Shown here piece after piece: positions 1 to 7,669 of a DNA stretch of 64,000 nt (position 1 is the first letter of the stretch; each line of letters starts with the position of its first letter). The stretch comes from Chlamydiales bacterium. Its GTDB lineage: Bacteria; Chlamydiota; Chlamydiia; Chlamydiales; JAJFMA01. The stretch lies in NCBI GenBank assembly GCA_030679955.1, contig JAUXSF010000011.1, positions 1-64,000 on the forward strand, given 5' to 3'. The notes beneath the pieces are model-generated. The model had not been told where the DNA came from. It searched no databases and worked only from the letters and a program-made list of their open reading frames with translations. The translations under genes were made by a program, and so were the position numbers.

Positions 1-27
1 TTTTAGTATTTAAGGAAGAAGAAAAGC

Positions 28-72
28 GTCATGGAAGCTGTCGACAACTGCGTTGCCGACAACTTCCACGAC
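28..72 (-). terminator. Long hairpin downstream of aroC, probable end of the aro operon
   Basis: Two 21-base arms (28-48 and 52-72) pair across a 3-base loop. On the plus strand three positions are A-C mismatches. In RNA read from the minus strand the same positions become G-U wobbles, so the stem is unbroken only in a minus-strand transcript, the direction of the aro genes. A pyrimidine-rich run (gcttttcttcttcc) follows on that strand. The stem is longer and the U-run less pure than in a textbook terminator, so an RNA-stability or processing role is possible. Confidence 0.55.
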
Positions 73-157
73 GTCTGAAAAGTTCTCAGACAGAACATGA
101 AATTCAACAAAAAACTAGGTTGAATCAGAAACGCGCAAACTGCCTAGTGCTTTTTGT

Positions 158-1246
158 CTAGACAATGGGGTCCACCTTAAAATTCTGTACCTTTGTTGCG
201 TCATTGCGTCTTTGCGCCTTTGCGTTGAGTTCCTTTCCCAAAAGACACTGCATAAGCATGGCATCGACCAGAACGAGAGCCACCATAGCTTCTACGATTG
301 GCAATGCGCGCATGATGACGCATGGATCATGACGCGATCCCTTAGGTAGCGATAACGTCGCCTTCTCCCCTGCCACCGTAACCGTATCCTGCTCGCACAT
401 CACGCTAGATGGCGGCTTAAACGCCACACGTCCGACCAGAGGCATGCCGTTAGTGATGCCTGCCAGAATGCCTCCGCAACGGTTCGTTTGCGTTTGAATC
501 TGACCATCGTTATTAACAAAAAGATCGTTGTTTTCCGAACCTTTGCTACGAGCGGATTGAAAGCCATCGCCGATCTCAAAACCTTTAGAAGCGGGCAAGG
601 AAAGCATTGCTTTTGCTAAGTTTGCTTCAATTTTCTCGTAGATGGGATCTCCCCAACCAACTGGAATACCATTAGCGACAAACTCTATGACACCGCCAAG
701 GGAATCACCCTGATCGCGAGCTGCTTCGATAGCTTTTAGCATCTCTGCACTATCGCCCACAATGCCACCAATTTCTTTTGGAAAGGCGCTAATGCTGACA
801 CCTTGGAGCGCAAGCAGCTTTTTAGCTATTGCTCCGGCGGCTACGCGTCCAACAGTTTCACGGGCCGAGGCTCTGCCGCCACCTCTGTAGTCAAAGATGC
901 CATACTTTTCCTGATAGGTGTAGTTGGCGTGTCCGGGCCTAAGCAGCTCCTTGATCGACTCATACTTGCTGCTATCGGCATCTTTGTTCCACACCAAAAT
1001 GCAAATAGGGGTTCCTGTTGTTTTTCCTTCGAAAACACCGGATAGTATTTGAGGCTCGTCAGGCTCCTTTCTAGGCGAAGTATAGGGGCTATTTCCTGGC
1101 GCCCGCGACGTTAACGCGCTTTGAATATCTTGCTCCGAGATATCCAAGCCAGCTGGGCAGCCATCGATAACGACACCAATAGCTTTACCGTGGGATTCTC
1201 CCCACGTTGTGATACGAAAGATGTTACCAAACGAGTTGCTAGCCAC
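158..1246 (-). CDS. aroC: Chorismate synthase
   Basis: Last step of the shikimate pathway, converting EPSP to chorismate with reduced FMN, in the cytosol. The N-terminus [19 protein letters not shown] is the family signature, followed by a flavin-site-like segment with [12 protein letters not shown] start at GTG 1246, which gives 362 aa. The open frame continues upstream to 1387, but those 47 codons overlap aroK and are not AroC-like. aroK ends at 1248, so the two genes overlap by a few bases at most. The last 20 or so residues ([13 protein letters not shown] onward) are a translation of an interspersed repeat with the unit tttgcgtc, so the native C-terminus has been replaced or extended by a repeat insertion. 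Catalysis should be unaffected because the core is complete. Confidence 0.95.
   Translation of the reverse strand: MASNSFGNIFRITTWGESHGKAIGVVIDGCPAGLDISEQDIQSALTSRAPGNSPYTSPRKEPDEPQILSGVFEGKTTGTPICILVWNKDADSSKYESIKELLRPGHANYTYQEKYGIFDYRGGGRASARETVGRVAAGAIAKKLLALQGVSISAFPKEIGGIVGDSAEMLKAIEAARDQGDSLGGVIEFVANGIPVGWGDPIYEKIEANLAKAMLSLPASKGFEIGDGFQSARSKGSENNDLFVNNDGQIQTQTNRCGGILAGITNGMPLVGRVAFKPPSSVMCEQDTVTVAGEKATLSLPKGSRHDPCVIMRALPIVEAMVALVLVDAMLMQCLLGKELNAKAQRRNDATKVQNFKVDPIV
191..229. repeat. Repeat family A (8-base unit tttgcgNN), copy 1, inside the aroC 3' end
   Basis: Units tttgcgtc, tttgcgcc and tttgcgtt follow each other. Related copies sit near 5259, 25957, 32211 and 42122. Only one arm is present here, and it is read through as AroC C-terminal codons. 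Confidence 0.7.
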
Positions 1247-1247
1247 A

Positions 1248-1781
1248 CTATTCCCTCGCCAAAGAGCAGACTTGGTCTGCCAGATTTTCCAGTGATATGC
1301 CTTCGGTATCGAGAACGACATCCGCGATTTTGTCATAGATGGGCGAACGTTCTTTATACATTCGTTCAAAGGATTTTTCTGGATCATCAGGATCTAGAAT
1401 ACCAGGAAGTGGCTTGGTTTCTAGCATGCGCTTTTTGATCACTTCCTTGGGCGTCTTTAAGTAGACCAAAAGGCCATTTTTCTTTAGCTCGGCGTGGTTG
1501 TAGTAGTCTAGGACTGAGCCTCCACCGGTTGCAATCACACCGTTTTTGACAAGGCGCATTTTGCGAACGGCATCTCTTTCTAAGGCGCGGAAGAACTCTT
1601 CACCATGATGACGGAAGATGTCGCCGTGAGATAGCTTTTTAGGACGACCTAAAAGTGGGTTGTAGTAAAGGTCTTCAATGATGGTGTCAACGTCGACAAA
1701 AGTCTTGTTGAGTTTTTTAGCCACCAACTTTCCAGTAGTTGTCTTGCCACATGTTTTGAAGCCAAAAAGCACTAAATTCAT
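1248..1781 (-). CDS. aroK: Shikimate kinase
   Basis: ATP-dependent phosphorylation of shikimate to shikimate-3-phosphate. At 177 aa it has the usual family length. Residues 7-15 (GFKTCGKTT) form the Walker A loop. FVDVDTIIE matches the shikimate-binding strand, and [11 protein letters not shown] is the GGG motif that contacts the substrate. The LID segment lies near residues 110-120. Its start overlaps the aroA stop by 4 bases (ATGA), which indicates translational coupling within the aro operon. The chlamydial literature often calls this gene aroL. Confidence 0.95.
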   Translation of the reverse strand: MNLVLFGFKTCGKTTTGKLVAKKLNKTFVDVDTIIEDLYYNPLLGRPKKLSHGDIFRHHGEEFFRALERDAVRKMRLVKNGVIATGGGSVLDYYNHAELKKNGLLVYLKTPKEVIKKRMLETKPLPGILDPDDPEKSFERMYKERSPIYDKIADVVLDTEGISLENLADQVCSLARE

Positions 1782-3073
1782 GATGCCTCTACCGTTTGAA
1801 TATCTGCCATCATAGCCTGCATTTGCGAACTAAAGGTCGGAAATGTTTTAGCGACACACCCAGCGCCACCTATGCGTGTTTGCCCCGTCGCAGCCATGCC
1901 AGCCACTGCTAAAGAAAGAGCGATGCGGTGATCATTATGAGCCATCAAGGGTGCTCCGCGCAAGCTCGAATGCTTAACGACCAGGCCATCATCAAATTGC
2001 TCGATATCTGCGCCCATCTTGCTAAGCTCTTGTGTAATGCAATGGATGCGATCGCATTCCTTTTGCCTAGCTATGGCGCCATTGACGATATGTGTTTCAC
2101 CTTTAGCGAAACAACCAACTACCGCCATGAGAGAGATAGCATCAATAGTGTCATTAATATCGATGCACACTCCCAATAATGAGCCACCAGATAGTACATG
2201 AACCATTTTGTTCTCGCGGTCGATCTCTATCTCGGCGCCCATGCGCTGTAGACAAGAAAAGAGCATTTTATCGCCTTGAAAGTCATCAAAATCCAGATTA
2301 GTCAGAGTGATTTCAGAACCAGTCAGCAACGCTGCGACCAAGGGATAGGCGGCTGAGCTAAAATCCCCTGGAACATAGTATTCAAACGCTTTGGGTATCA
2401 CCGGTCCTTGAACAGTTATCCATGTAAACGACTCATCAAACTCAACCGTAACACCAAACCTCTTAAGCCATGACACCGTCATATGCAGAAATGGCTTCTC
2501 GCCAGGATTCGTGATGTGAATCTCCGTCTTCCCATCTAAAAACATAGCTGCTAATAGTAAAGCCGAAACTGGCTGTGAGTCGGATCCCTCCAGAACTGTC
2601 CTTCCGGCCTTTAATGGACCGCGAATGATGAGTGGAGGCCTTCCATTGCCTCTTGTGGAGATGACTGAGGCTCCTAACCCCGATAAGCCATCAATAAGCG
2701 GCTGGACGGCTCGATTATAACGGATAGAATGATCGCCAGTGATTACAGTATAACCATCGGTAAGAGCAGCCAGGGCAGAGACGAATCGCAACACAAGACC
2801 TGAGTTACCAGCGTCAATCACATTATCCGGCACTTGTGGTTTGCCAGCCACGCCGACAATTCGGCATGTGTTGCCCTCTCTGACTACTTTAGCACCGAGT
2901 TGCCGACACGCCTCAATCGTCGCATCGATATCCGGCGAAAGCAACAAGTTAGTAACAGAAGACTCCCCTTCAGCCATGGCAGCAAAGAGCAATGCTCGAA
3001 TAGACTGAGACTTCGATGGCGGGATGGCTATCTGCCCAGAGAGTTTACTTGGTCCAACGAGAAAGTCTGACAT
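1778..3073 (-). CDS. aroA: 3-phosphoshikimate 1-carboxyvinyltransferase (EPSP synthase)
   Basis: Transfers enolpyruvate from PEP to shikimate-3-phosphate. The 431-aa protein begins with SGQIAIPPSKSQSIRAL, the PEP/S3P-binding lysine loop. It continues with DAGNSGLVLRF, the counterpart of the GNAGT loop, then GDHSIRYNR, and ends with HNDHRIALSLAVAG. Both halves of the inverted-alpha/beta barrel are present. The GNSG loop differs from the E. coli GNAG consensus at a glyphosate-relevant site, although I cannot infer inhibitor tolerance. The start overlaps the aroDE stop by one base (TAATG) and the stop overlaps aroK by four, so the operon is tightly coupled. Confidence 0.95.
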   Translation of the reverse strand: MSDFLVGPSKLSGQIAIPPSKSQSIRALLFAAMAEGESSVTNLLLSPDIDATIEACRQLGAKVVREGNTCRIVGVAGKPQVPDNVIDAGNSGLVLRFVSALAALTDGYTVITGDHSIRYNRAVQPLIDGLSGLGASVISTRGNGRPPLIIRGPLKAGRTVLEGSDSQPVSALLLAAMFLDGKTEIHITNPGEKPFLHMTVSWLKRFGVTVEFDESFTWITVQGPVIPKAFEYYVPGDFSSAAYPLVAALLTGSEITLTNLDFDDFQGDKMLFSCLQRMGAEIEIDRENKMVHVLSGGSLLGVCIDINDTIDAISLMAVVGCFAKGETHIVNGAIARQKECDRIHCITQELSKMGADIEQFDDGLVVKHSSLRGAPLMAHNDHRIALSLAVAGMAATGQTRIGGAGCVAKTFPTFSSQMQAMMADIQTVEAS

Positions 3074-4572
3074 TACCTTCCCTCGCTAGCATCTAGCACG
3101 GCAACATGAACTTCCTGAGTGGATGCCGAGCCATCAAACCACTGCAATATTTGTCGTTCGGCTTGTCCCAACCACATCATGACCCCTGAAACTGTTTCAC
3201 AACCGCTTTCCTTAGCTTCGCGCAACAAGCGCGTTTCTGGAGGGTATGCTACAGCATCGAAAACCAAAGTACCAGCTACCAGATCTTTGGCCTCCACCAG
3301 CGTATCATTCACATTGGGAGTCATTCCGACCGAGGTTGTTTGTGCAAGAATGCCCGGAGCACTGCGCAGGATATCTGACAGTCTTTCCAAAGGTTTCGCA
3401 TGTACTCCAAGCTGTTTAGCCAGCATCTCTGCACGGCCGTAAGAGCGATTGAGGATAGTCACCTCCGCACCACGTTGCTTAGCCTCGTACGCGATAGCTT
3501 TGGCAGCGCCGCCAGCTCCTAACACAATGAATTGTTGGCCATACACATTTTTGCGTGCCTCGATGGCGTCTAATGCTCCAATGCCATCGAAATTATAACC
3601 TACATAACCTCTGTCTTCTTCCAGCACGATGGTGTTGACAGCCCCGATAGCTTGCGCGCTGGGATCAATGGCGTCCAGAAAAGGTATAACAGCCTCTTTC
3701 AGAGGCATGGTAACACTAAAGCCCTTCCATTTGAGCCTACGTGCCTCCTGGAAGAGTTCAGGTAAGTGGTTGGCATCGACACACATCCTCACATAGACGG
3801 CGGGAATAGATAGTCGCTTAAACACAGCATTGTGAATTAAATAGCCCTTGCTAGCATCTACAGGATTTCCTATCAGACCGAGCATCATGGAATCGTAGTT
3901 AAGCCTATCGACACCATAGATGCCATTAAGTGCTTGAACAGGCAGCTGTCCAGGAGCCGTAGCAACGGATTCATCCACACATGCATAAGTAATGGGTGCG
4001 CCGGAAATAGGAGCAAGAATGCGTGTGATTTGTCCCTCAGACCCCATACCAATGCCGCAAAGCTGCCCACCAACACTGTTTACTTCGCGTGTAAAATGAA
4101 CCATTTGCAAAGCTTCGACAGCGCTTTTTGGTGTGACGGCTATTTTGTAGTAATCAGCTGGAAATTGCTGCATCGAGTGCAACAGATCACGCAAATTTGA
4201 AGGCATCTGATTGGTATCATGATGTGATAGCATCACACGTGTGTCTGGTAGCGTCTTTTTAATTAGTTCGATGTCCTCGCGTCGTGTTCCCATTTCCACA
4301 TCGACGACCTCTGGCTTTAGAAGATGTAGATGACGCAGGATTCCGTGCAGGGATGACTCCACACCAGCAAACATCAGATTGGTTGAATTGCCCTTAAGAG
4401 TTAGTACTAGCGGGAGCGAACATTGATGCCGCAGCGAAACTAGATCTTCTATACCGACGTTGTTAAATAGGTCGGTTCTCCACTCGATCATGGTTCCTTG
4501 GCTTTCAGCCTTGGCCATTTGGTCACGGATGGCCCCTAGATCAGGACCGGGAATTGCTACGCAGATCAGCAT
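3073..4572 (-). CDS. aroDE: Bifunctional 3-dehydroquinate dehydratase (type I) / shikimate dehydrogenase
   Basis: Fusion of two successive shikimate-pathway enzymes, also known from chlamydiae and plants. Residues 1-220 are a type I dehydroquinase, with catalytic HH at 117-118 (MLSHHDT) and Schiff-base lysine 143 (DYYKIA). Residues from about 230 on are shikimate dehydrogenase, with LIGNPVDASKGYLIHN, catalytic lysine 292 in VTMPLKEA, YNFDGIG, and the nucleotide-binding VLGAGGAAKA near 350. I start at ATG 4572 (499 aa). A TTG four codons upstream keeps the frame, but GAGAGA sits at correct spacing only for the ATG. It is the first gene of the aro operon. aroB is not next to it as it is in Chlamydia. 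Confidence 0.94.
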   Translation of the reverse strand: MLICVAIPGPDLGAIRDQMAKAESQGTMIEWRTDLFNNVGIEDLVSLRHQCSLPLVLTLKGNSTNLMFAGVESSLHGILRHLHLLKPEVVDVEMGTRREDIELIKKTLPDTRVMLSHHDTNQMPSNLRDLLHSMQQFPADYYKIAVTPKSAVEALQMVHFTREVNSVGGQLCGIGMGSEGQITRILAPISGAPITYACVDESVATAPGQLPVQALNGIYGVDRLNYDSMMLGLIGNPVDASKGYLIHNAVFKRLSIPAVYVRMCVDANHLPELFQEARRLKWKGFSVTMPLKEAVIPFLDAIDPSAQAIGAVNTIVLEEDRGYVGYNFDGIGALDAIEARKNVYGQQFIVLGAGGAAKAIAYEAKQRGAEVTILNRSYGRAEMLAKQLGVHAKPLERLSDILRSAPGILAQTTSVGMTPNVNDTLVEAKDLVAGTLVFDAVAYPPETRLLREAKESGCETVSGVMMWLGQAERQILQWFDGSASTQEVHVAVLDASEGR

Positions 4573-4651
4573 GATCTCTCTCAAAAAAAGAATCCAAATT
4601 GGACCAAGATAGCATGTGATCTGTAGACTGTAAAGAAAAGATATGGAACTT

Positions 4652-4740
4652 TAGGATAGGCAGGATTTTTTAGAAGTAGTCCTCATCCTGCTAATCCTGG
4701 CGCGCAGCGATCATGCCCATCTTGTAAGTCCCCATTTTTT
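4652..4740. repeat. Repeat family B, copy 1
   Basis: Contains aggataggcaggatttttt, then catcctgctaatcctg, then the core cgcgcagcgatcatgcccat. The core recurs near 38920 and 58760, and the first part near 17255, 37127 and 58207. It is an intergenic interspersed repeat with no coding content. Confidence 0.65.
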
Positions 4741-4747
4741 CGATATA

Positions 4748-5008
4748 ATGATAGAACTGCTTAATTCGCTGCCCTATCGTATTGGTGCGAGCTTTTTGTC
4801 TTCCGCGGTGCAAGAGAATTCAACTGTTGTTATCCTCCAAAGACTGGCCTTATTGGTGACCAGCATGGATCCAGAAGCGTTAGCCAAAATTATTGCTTAT
4901 AGCCCCTTAGAAGAGCTAGTGGTTCATGTTGCTCAAGAAGTGAAAGATACTTTGCCAACAGCTATTCTATCATCGACTAAAAGCAGCAGAAACACTTTCG
5001 AGCGTTAA
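4748..5008 (+). CDS. Doubtful small ORF, 86 aa
   Basis: ATG-initiated 86-codon frame with a soluble, leucine-rich helical composition (LLNSLPYRIGASFLSS; MDPEALAKIIAYSPLEELV). I recognise no family. No good ribosome-binding site precedes it, because the upstream bases are cccattttttcgatata. In favour of a real gene, two hairpins that could act as terminators follow at 5031 and 5166. Against it, the surroundings are repeats and apparent gene debris. It may be a remnant. Confidence 0.3.
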   Translation: MIELLNSLPYRIGASFLSSAVQENSTVVILQRLALLVTSMDPEALAKIIAYSPLEELVVHVAQEVKDTLPTAILSSTKSSRNTFER

Positions 5009-5030
5009 CAAATTCACATTGAACAATTCT

Positions 5031-5065
5031 GCGGTCTGTCCTGGGACTATTTTAGGACAGGCCGC
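5031..5065 (+). terminator. 12-bp hairpin after the small ORF
   Basis: gcggtctgtcct (5031-5042) pairs with aggacaggccgc (5054-5065). The single non-Watson-Crick pair is T-G on the plus strand, which suits a plus-strand RNA. No U-run follows directly, so terminator function is uncertain. Confidence 0.35.
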
Positions 5066-5165
5066 CCTCGATTCTATTTTAATCCGTTCTTCCAGAACTC
5101 GGCTGCTTTTTTTGCTTCTTCCCAGACCTCAGAATAACCCTAGAAGGGCCGGCTTTTTGAGATGT

Positions 5166-5193
5166 AAGATATTTTGCCTCAGCAAAATATCTT
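5166..5193 (+). terminator. 12-bp perfect hairpin
   Basis: aagatattttgc and gcaaaatatctt are perfectly complementary around the loop ctca. The plus strand continues tcctcctctctgttcc, which is pyrimidine-rich. It could be a weak intrinsic terminator for plus-strand transcription or simply an AT-rich palindrome. Confidence 0.35.
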
Positions 5194-5194
5194 T

Positions 5195-5311
5195 CCTCCT
5201 CTCTGTTCCTTCTCTGTGTCTCTGTGCCTCCGTGGTAAAAAAAAACAAAAATCACTAATGCAAAAGCGCAGAGAAGTTACCCTCCTCTGCGCCTTTGCGT
5301 CTTAGCGTTGA
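5195..5311. repeat. Repeat of the ctctgtg(t/c)ct type followed by repeat family A, copy 2
   Basis: ttctctgtgtctctgtgcctc is a short tandem of ctctgtg-like units. It is followed at 5259-5311 by an inverted pair of family A (caaaagcgcagag facing ctctgcgcctttgcg). The pair lies just downstream of the minus-strand gene ending at 5334 and could fold as its transcript end. A 79-codon plus frame across this region is only the translated repeat. Confidence 0.55.
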
Positions 5312-5333
5312 ATTCCTAAATTCCTATCTTCGC

Positions 5334-5945
5334 TTACTTCTGAGTATTGATCTTGAACGAGTCTGCGAAGTGTCCGAACTCCTGCTCGTTATAGGTATCT
5401 TTGCTTGCTACATGTGTCAGCAGGTACAAAGTTCTATCAACTAAGAAAGCCTTGCCATCTATGTGTGCATCAGGATTTTCAATACTGAAGTCGATGGAAT
5501 CATGTCCTAGATAGGTCCCTGTTTGGGATGAAAGCAGTTTGTTACCAGGATGAGCAGCAACCATTTCATCCTTGACGCTTTCGAGAATCTTGTGATCCTC
5601 TAGACCGCCACTACCGGGATAGGTGATCATGCTGATCATAAAGATTGAGCCATTGCTCTTTTTAGCGACGTACATATCGTACTTGCGCTGTTCACCAGTT
5701 GACGGATCAGCGATCGTATCATTTGCGCGTTGTGGCAAAGAAGGTAGCATCACTGTGAAGACGCCATCTTCCGAGCTGAACGGACGCCATTCGCCAAAAG
5801 GATCTTCCGTTTGAACTTCATCTTCGACCTTTTCCTCATGTTCAACTTTTGGAAGAACTTGGTAACTGCCGTCATAGTTCATAAATATTAGATAGCCTGC
5901 GGCTGCAAGAGCTAGAATAACAATAATGGTAAGGGCCCGAGCCAT
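5334..5945 (-). CDS. Membrane-anchored protein of unknown function, 203 aa
   Basis: An N-terminal hydrophobic segment (residues 4-22, ALTIIVILALAAAGYLIF) serves as a signal anchor. After it come an acidic linker (EHEEKVEDEVQTED) and a roughly 150-residue periplasmic-type globular domain with FTVMLPSLP and a C-terminal HFADSFKI. The layout resembles small single-domain proteins that sit on the outer face of the inner membrane. AAGGAA lies seven bases before the ATG. The gene diverges from oppA1. I do not recognise a named family. Confidence 0.75.
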   Translation of the reverse strand: MARALTIIVILALAAAGYLIFMNYDGSYQVLPKVEHEEKVEDEVQTEDPFGEWRPFSSEDGVFTVMLPSLPQRANDTIADPSTGEQRKYDMYVAKKSNGSIFMISMITYPGSGGLEDHKILESVKDEMVAAHPGNKLLSSQTGTYLGHDSIDFSIENPDAHIDGKAFLVDRTLYLLTHVASKDTYNEQEFGHFADSFKINTQK

Positions 5946-6107
5946 AGCAATGTTCCTTGTTAAAAGGTCTCTTTAATTTGCCAACATATGGAAACACCTA
6001 TTTTGTGAATATCAAAAAAGAACTTGCTATTTGGGTAAGCAAAAATTCCGTGTTTTTGACCAAGAACCGTGCTATAGTGCCATCCTTCAAAGCGAGGACT
6101 ACATCCT

Positions 6108-7655
6108 ATGAAACAAATAGCCTTATGCCTATTGCTTTTATTGACCTCATGCCAGCCTGATGCCACACCCAAGGCTCCTACAAAAACCTTACGCGTAGGT
6201 GCTAATGATGGCCCACAGTCGTTAGATCCTCGCACAGGTAGAGCACTCTCTGACGCGACTATCCTAAATATGCTTTATGAAGGCTTAATGCGCCTCTCCC
6301 CAGAAGGCGGCATAGCCCCTGGTATGGCTGAGACCTACGAAGTTTCTGATGATCTTCGGACCTACACCTTCCATCTACGAGATACTCAGTGGTCCGATGG
6401 AACGCCCGTAACTGCGGCAGATTTTATTCATAGCTGGGCGAGTCAACTTGACCCTAACTTTGCAGCTCCTAACATCTTCGCCCTCTATACCATAAAGAAC
6501 GCTCGTGCAATTAAAGCCGGCAGCTTGCCCCCTGAGCAACTAGGAGCTAAAGCTATTGATAGCAAGACACTTGTAGTGGAGCTCGAAGAGCCAACACCTT
6601 ATTTCTTGGACCTAACAGCTTTCTATGCATTGTTTCCGACTAACCAAGATAACCCACAAGTCACGAACGGGCCTTTTTTGCTCGATCACTATACTCCCAA
6701 TAGCGAACTAGTGGCTAATAAAAGCCCTAGCTATTGGAATGCGAGTGAGGTCAAGATCGATAGCGTGATTATCGCTATTGTCGACGAGCATACGGCTTTG
6801 AATATGTTTGAATCAGGAGCCTTGGACTGGACAGGTTCGCCACTATCGACCATCCCACCGGATGCTTTTGCTACGTTGGCCAAAGCGGATAACCTCCAGG
6901 TTGCCCCCGCAGCGGCGACACACTGGCTGCGCTTTAATGTGCAACGTGCGCCGTTCAATAACGTTAAGCTACGCCGCGCCCTAGCTATGGCTATCAACCG
7001 CGATGAGTTGATTCAAAACGTCATTCAAGGGCGCCAAGTGGCTGCTATGTCCATTGTTCCTAGCTCACCAAGGTGGGAGTCGCAAGAGCTTTTTCAGGAC
7101 AACGATCTCGAAGCCTCACGCAAGCTATTTGCAGAAGCTCTACAAGAGTTAGACCTTACTGTCGATCAGTTGCCAACTATCACCATTATGTATGGCTATA
7201 GCGAGAGACATCACAAATTAGCACAAGCGCTTCAGCAGCAGTGGCACCAAGCTTTGGGCATCTGGATAGACCTGGAAGCCATGGAATCAAAGTTATTCTA
7301 TGACAAACTTAAAAGGCAGGACTACTTCATCGCCAATGGTTCATGGTTCGCTGATTTTGATGATCCCATCAACTTTTTGTCCGTCTTTGAATCTAAGGTT
7401 AATGGCACAAATAACACAGGATGGGAAAGCGGCGAGTTCCGCGAGTTGCTGCGTCTTTCGTCATTGCAAGCAGATCCAGCACAACGACAAGACCTCTTGC
7501 GTAAGGCTGAACGTATTCTGATAGAAGATATGCCAGTGGCTCCAATATTCTTTTATAGCTTAAACTACCTAAAGAGACCGAAGCTTGAAGGTGTCAGCGT
7601 TTCGCCTACTGGGATTCAATTGTTCCGGGATGGCTACTTTGGCACCAACCCCTAA
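6108..7655 (+). CDS. oppA1: Peptide ABC transporter substrate-binding lipoprotein (OppA type), copy 1
   Basis: 515-aa SBP_bac_5-family protein that captures oligopeptides for OppBCDF. The signal peptide ends in a lipobox (LLLLTSC, Cys about residue 16), so it is lipid-anchored. Family landmarks are SLDPRTG near residue 40, MLYEGLMRL, FHLRDTQWSDGTPVTAADF, and a C-terminal half with RRALAMAINRDEL. It is the first of three tandem oppA paralogs and is followed two bases later by the second. Chlamydiae typically carry several oppA copies beside one permease set, probably with different peptide specificities. Confidence 0.93.
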   Translation: MKQIALCLLLLLTSCQPDATPKAPTKTLRVGANDGPQSLDPRTGRALSDATILNMLYEGLMRLSPEGGIAPGMAETYEVSDDLRTYTFHLRDTQWSDGTPVTAADFIHSWASQLDPNFAAPNIFALYTIKNARAIKAGSLPPEQLGAKAIDSKTLVVELEEPTPYFLDLTAFYALFPTNQDNPQVTNGPFLLDHYTPNSELVANKSPSYWNASEVKIDSVIIAIVDEHTALNMFESGALDWTGSPLSTIPPDAFATLAKADNLQVAPAAATHWLRFNVQRAPFNNVKLRRALAMAINRDELIQNVIQGRQVAAMSIVPSSPRWESQELFQDNDLEASRKLFAEALQELDLTVDQLPTITIMYGYSERHHKLAQALQQQWHQALGIWIDLEAMESKLFYDKLKRQDYFIANGSWFADFDDPINFLSVFESKVNGTNNTGWESGEFRELLRLSSLQADPAQRQDLLRKAERILIEDMPVAPIFFYSLNYLKRPKLEGVSVSPTGIQLFRDGYFGTNP

Positions 7656-7669
7656 TTTTGGAGGTTTGT

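Noticed and set aside
1247-1387. 47-codon N-terminal extension of aroC
   Set aside because: It overlaps the aroK 3' end, has no AroC similarity, and a GTG directly before ASNSFGN gives the family's usual start.
5019-5258. 79-codon plus-strand frame
   Set aside because: Its sequence is translated hairpin and ctctgtg-type repeat, with low-complexity LCLCAS stretches and no ribosome-binding site.
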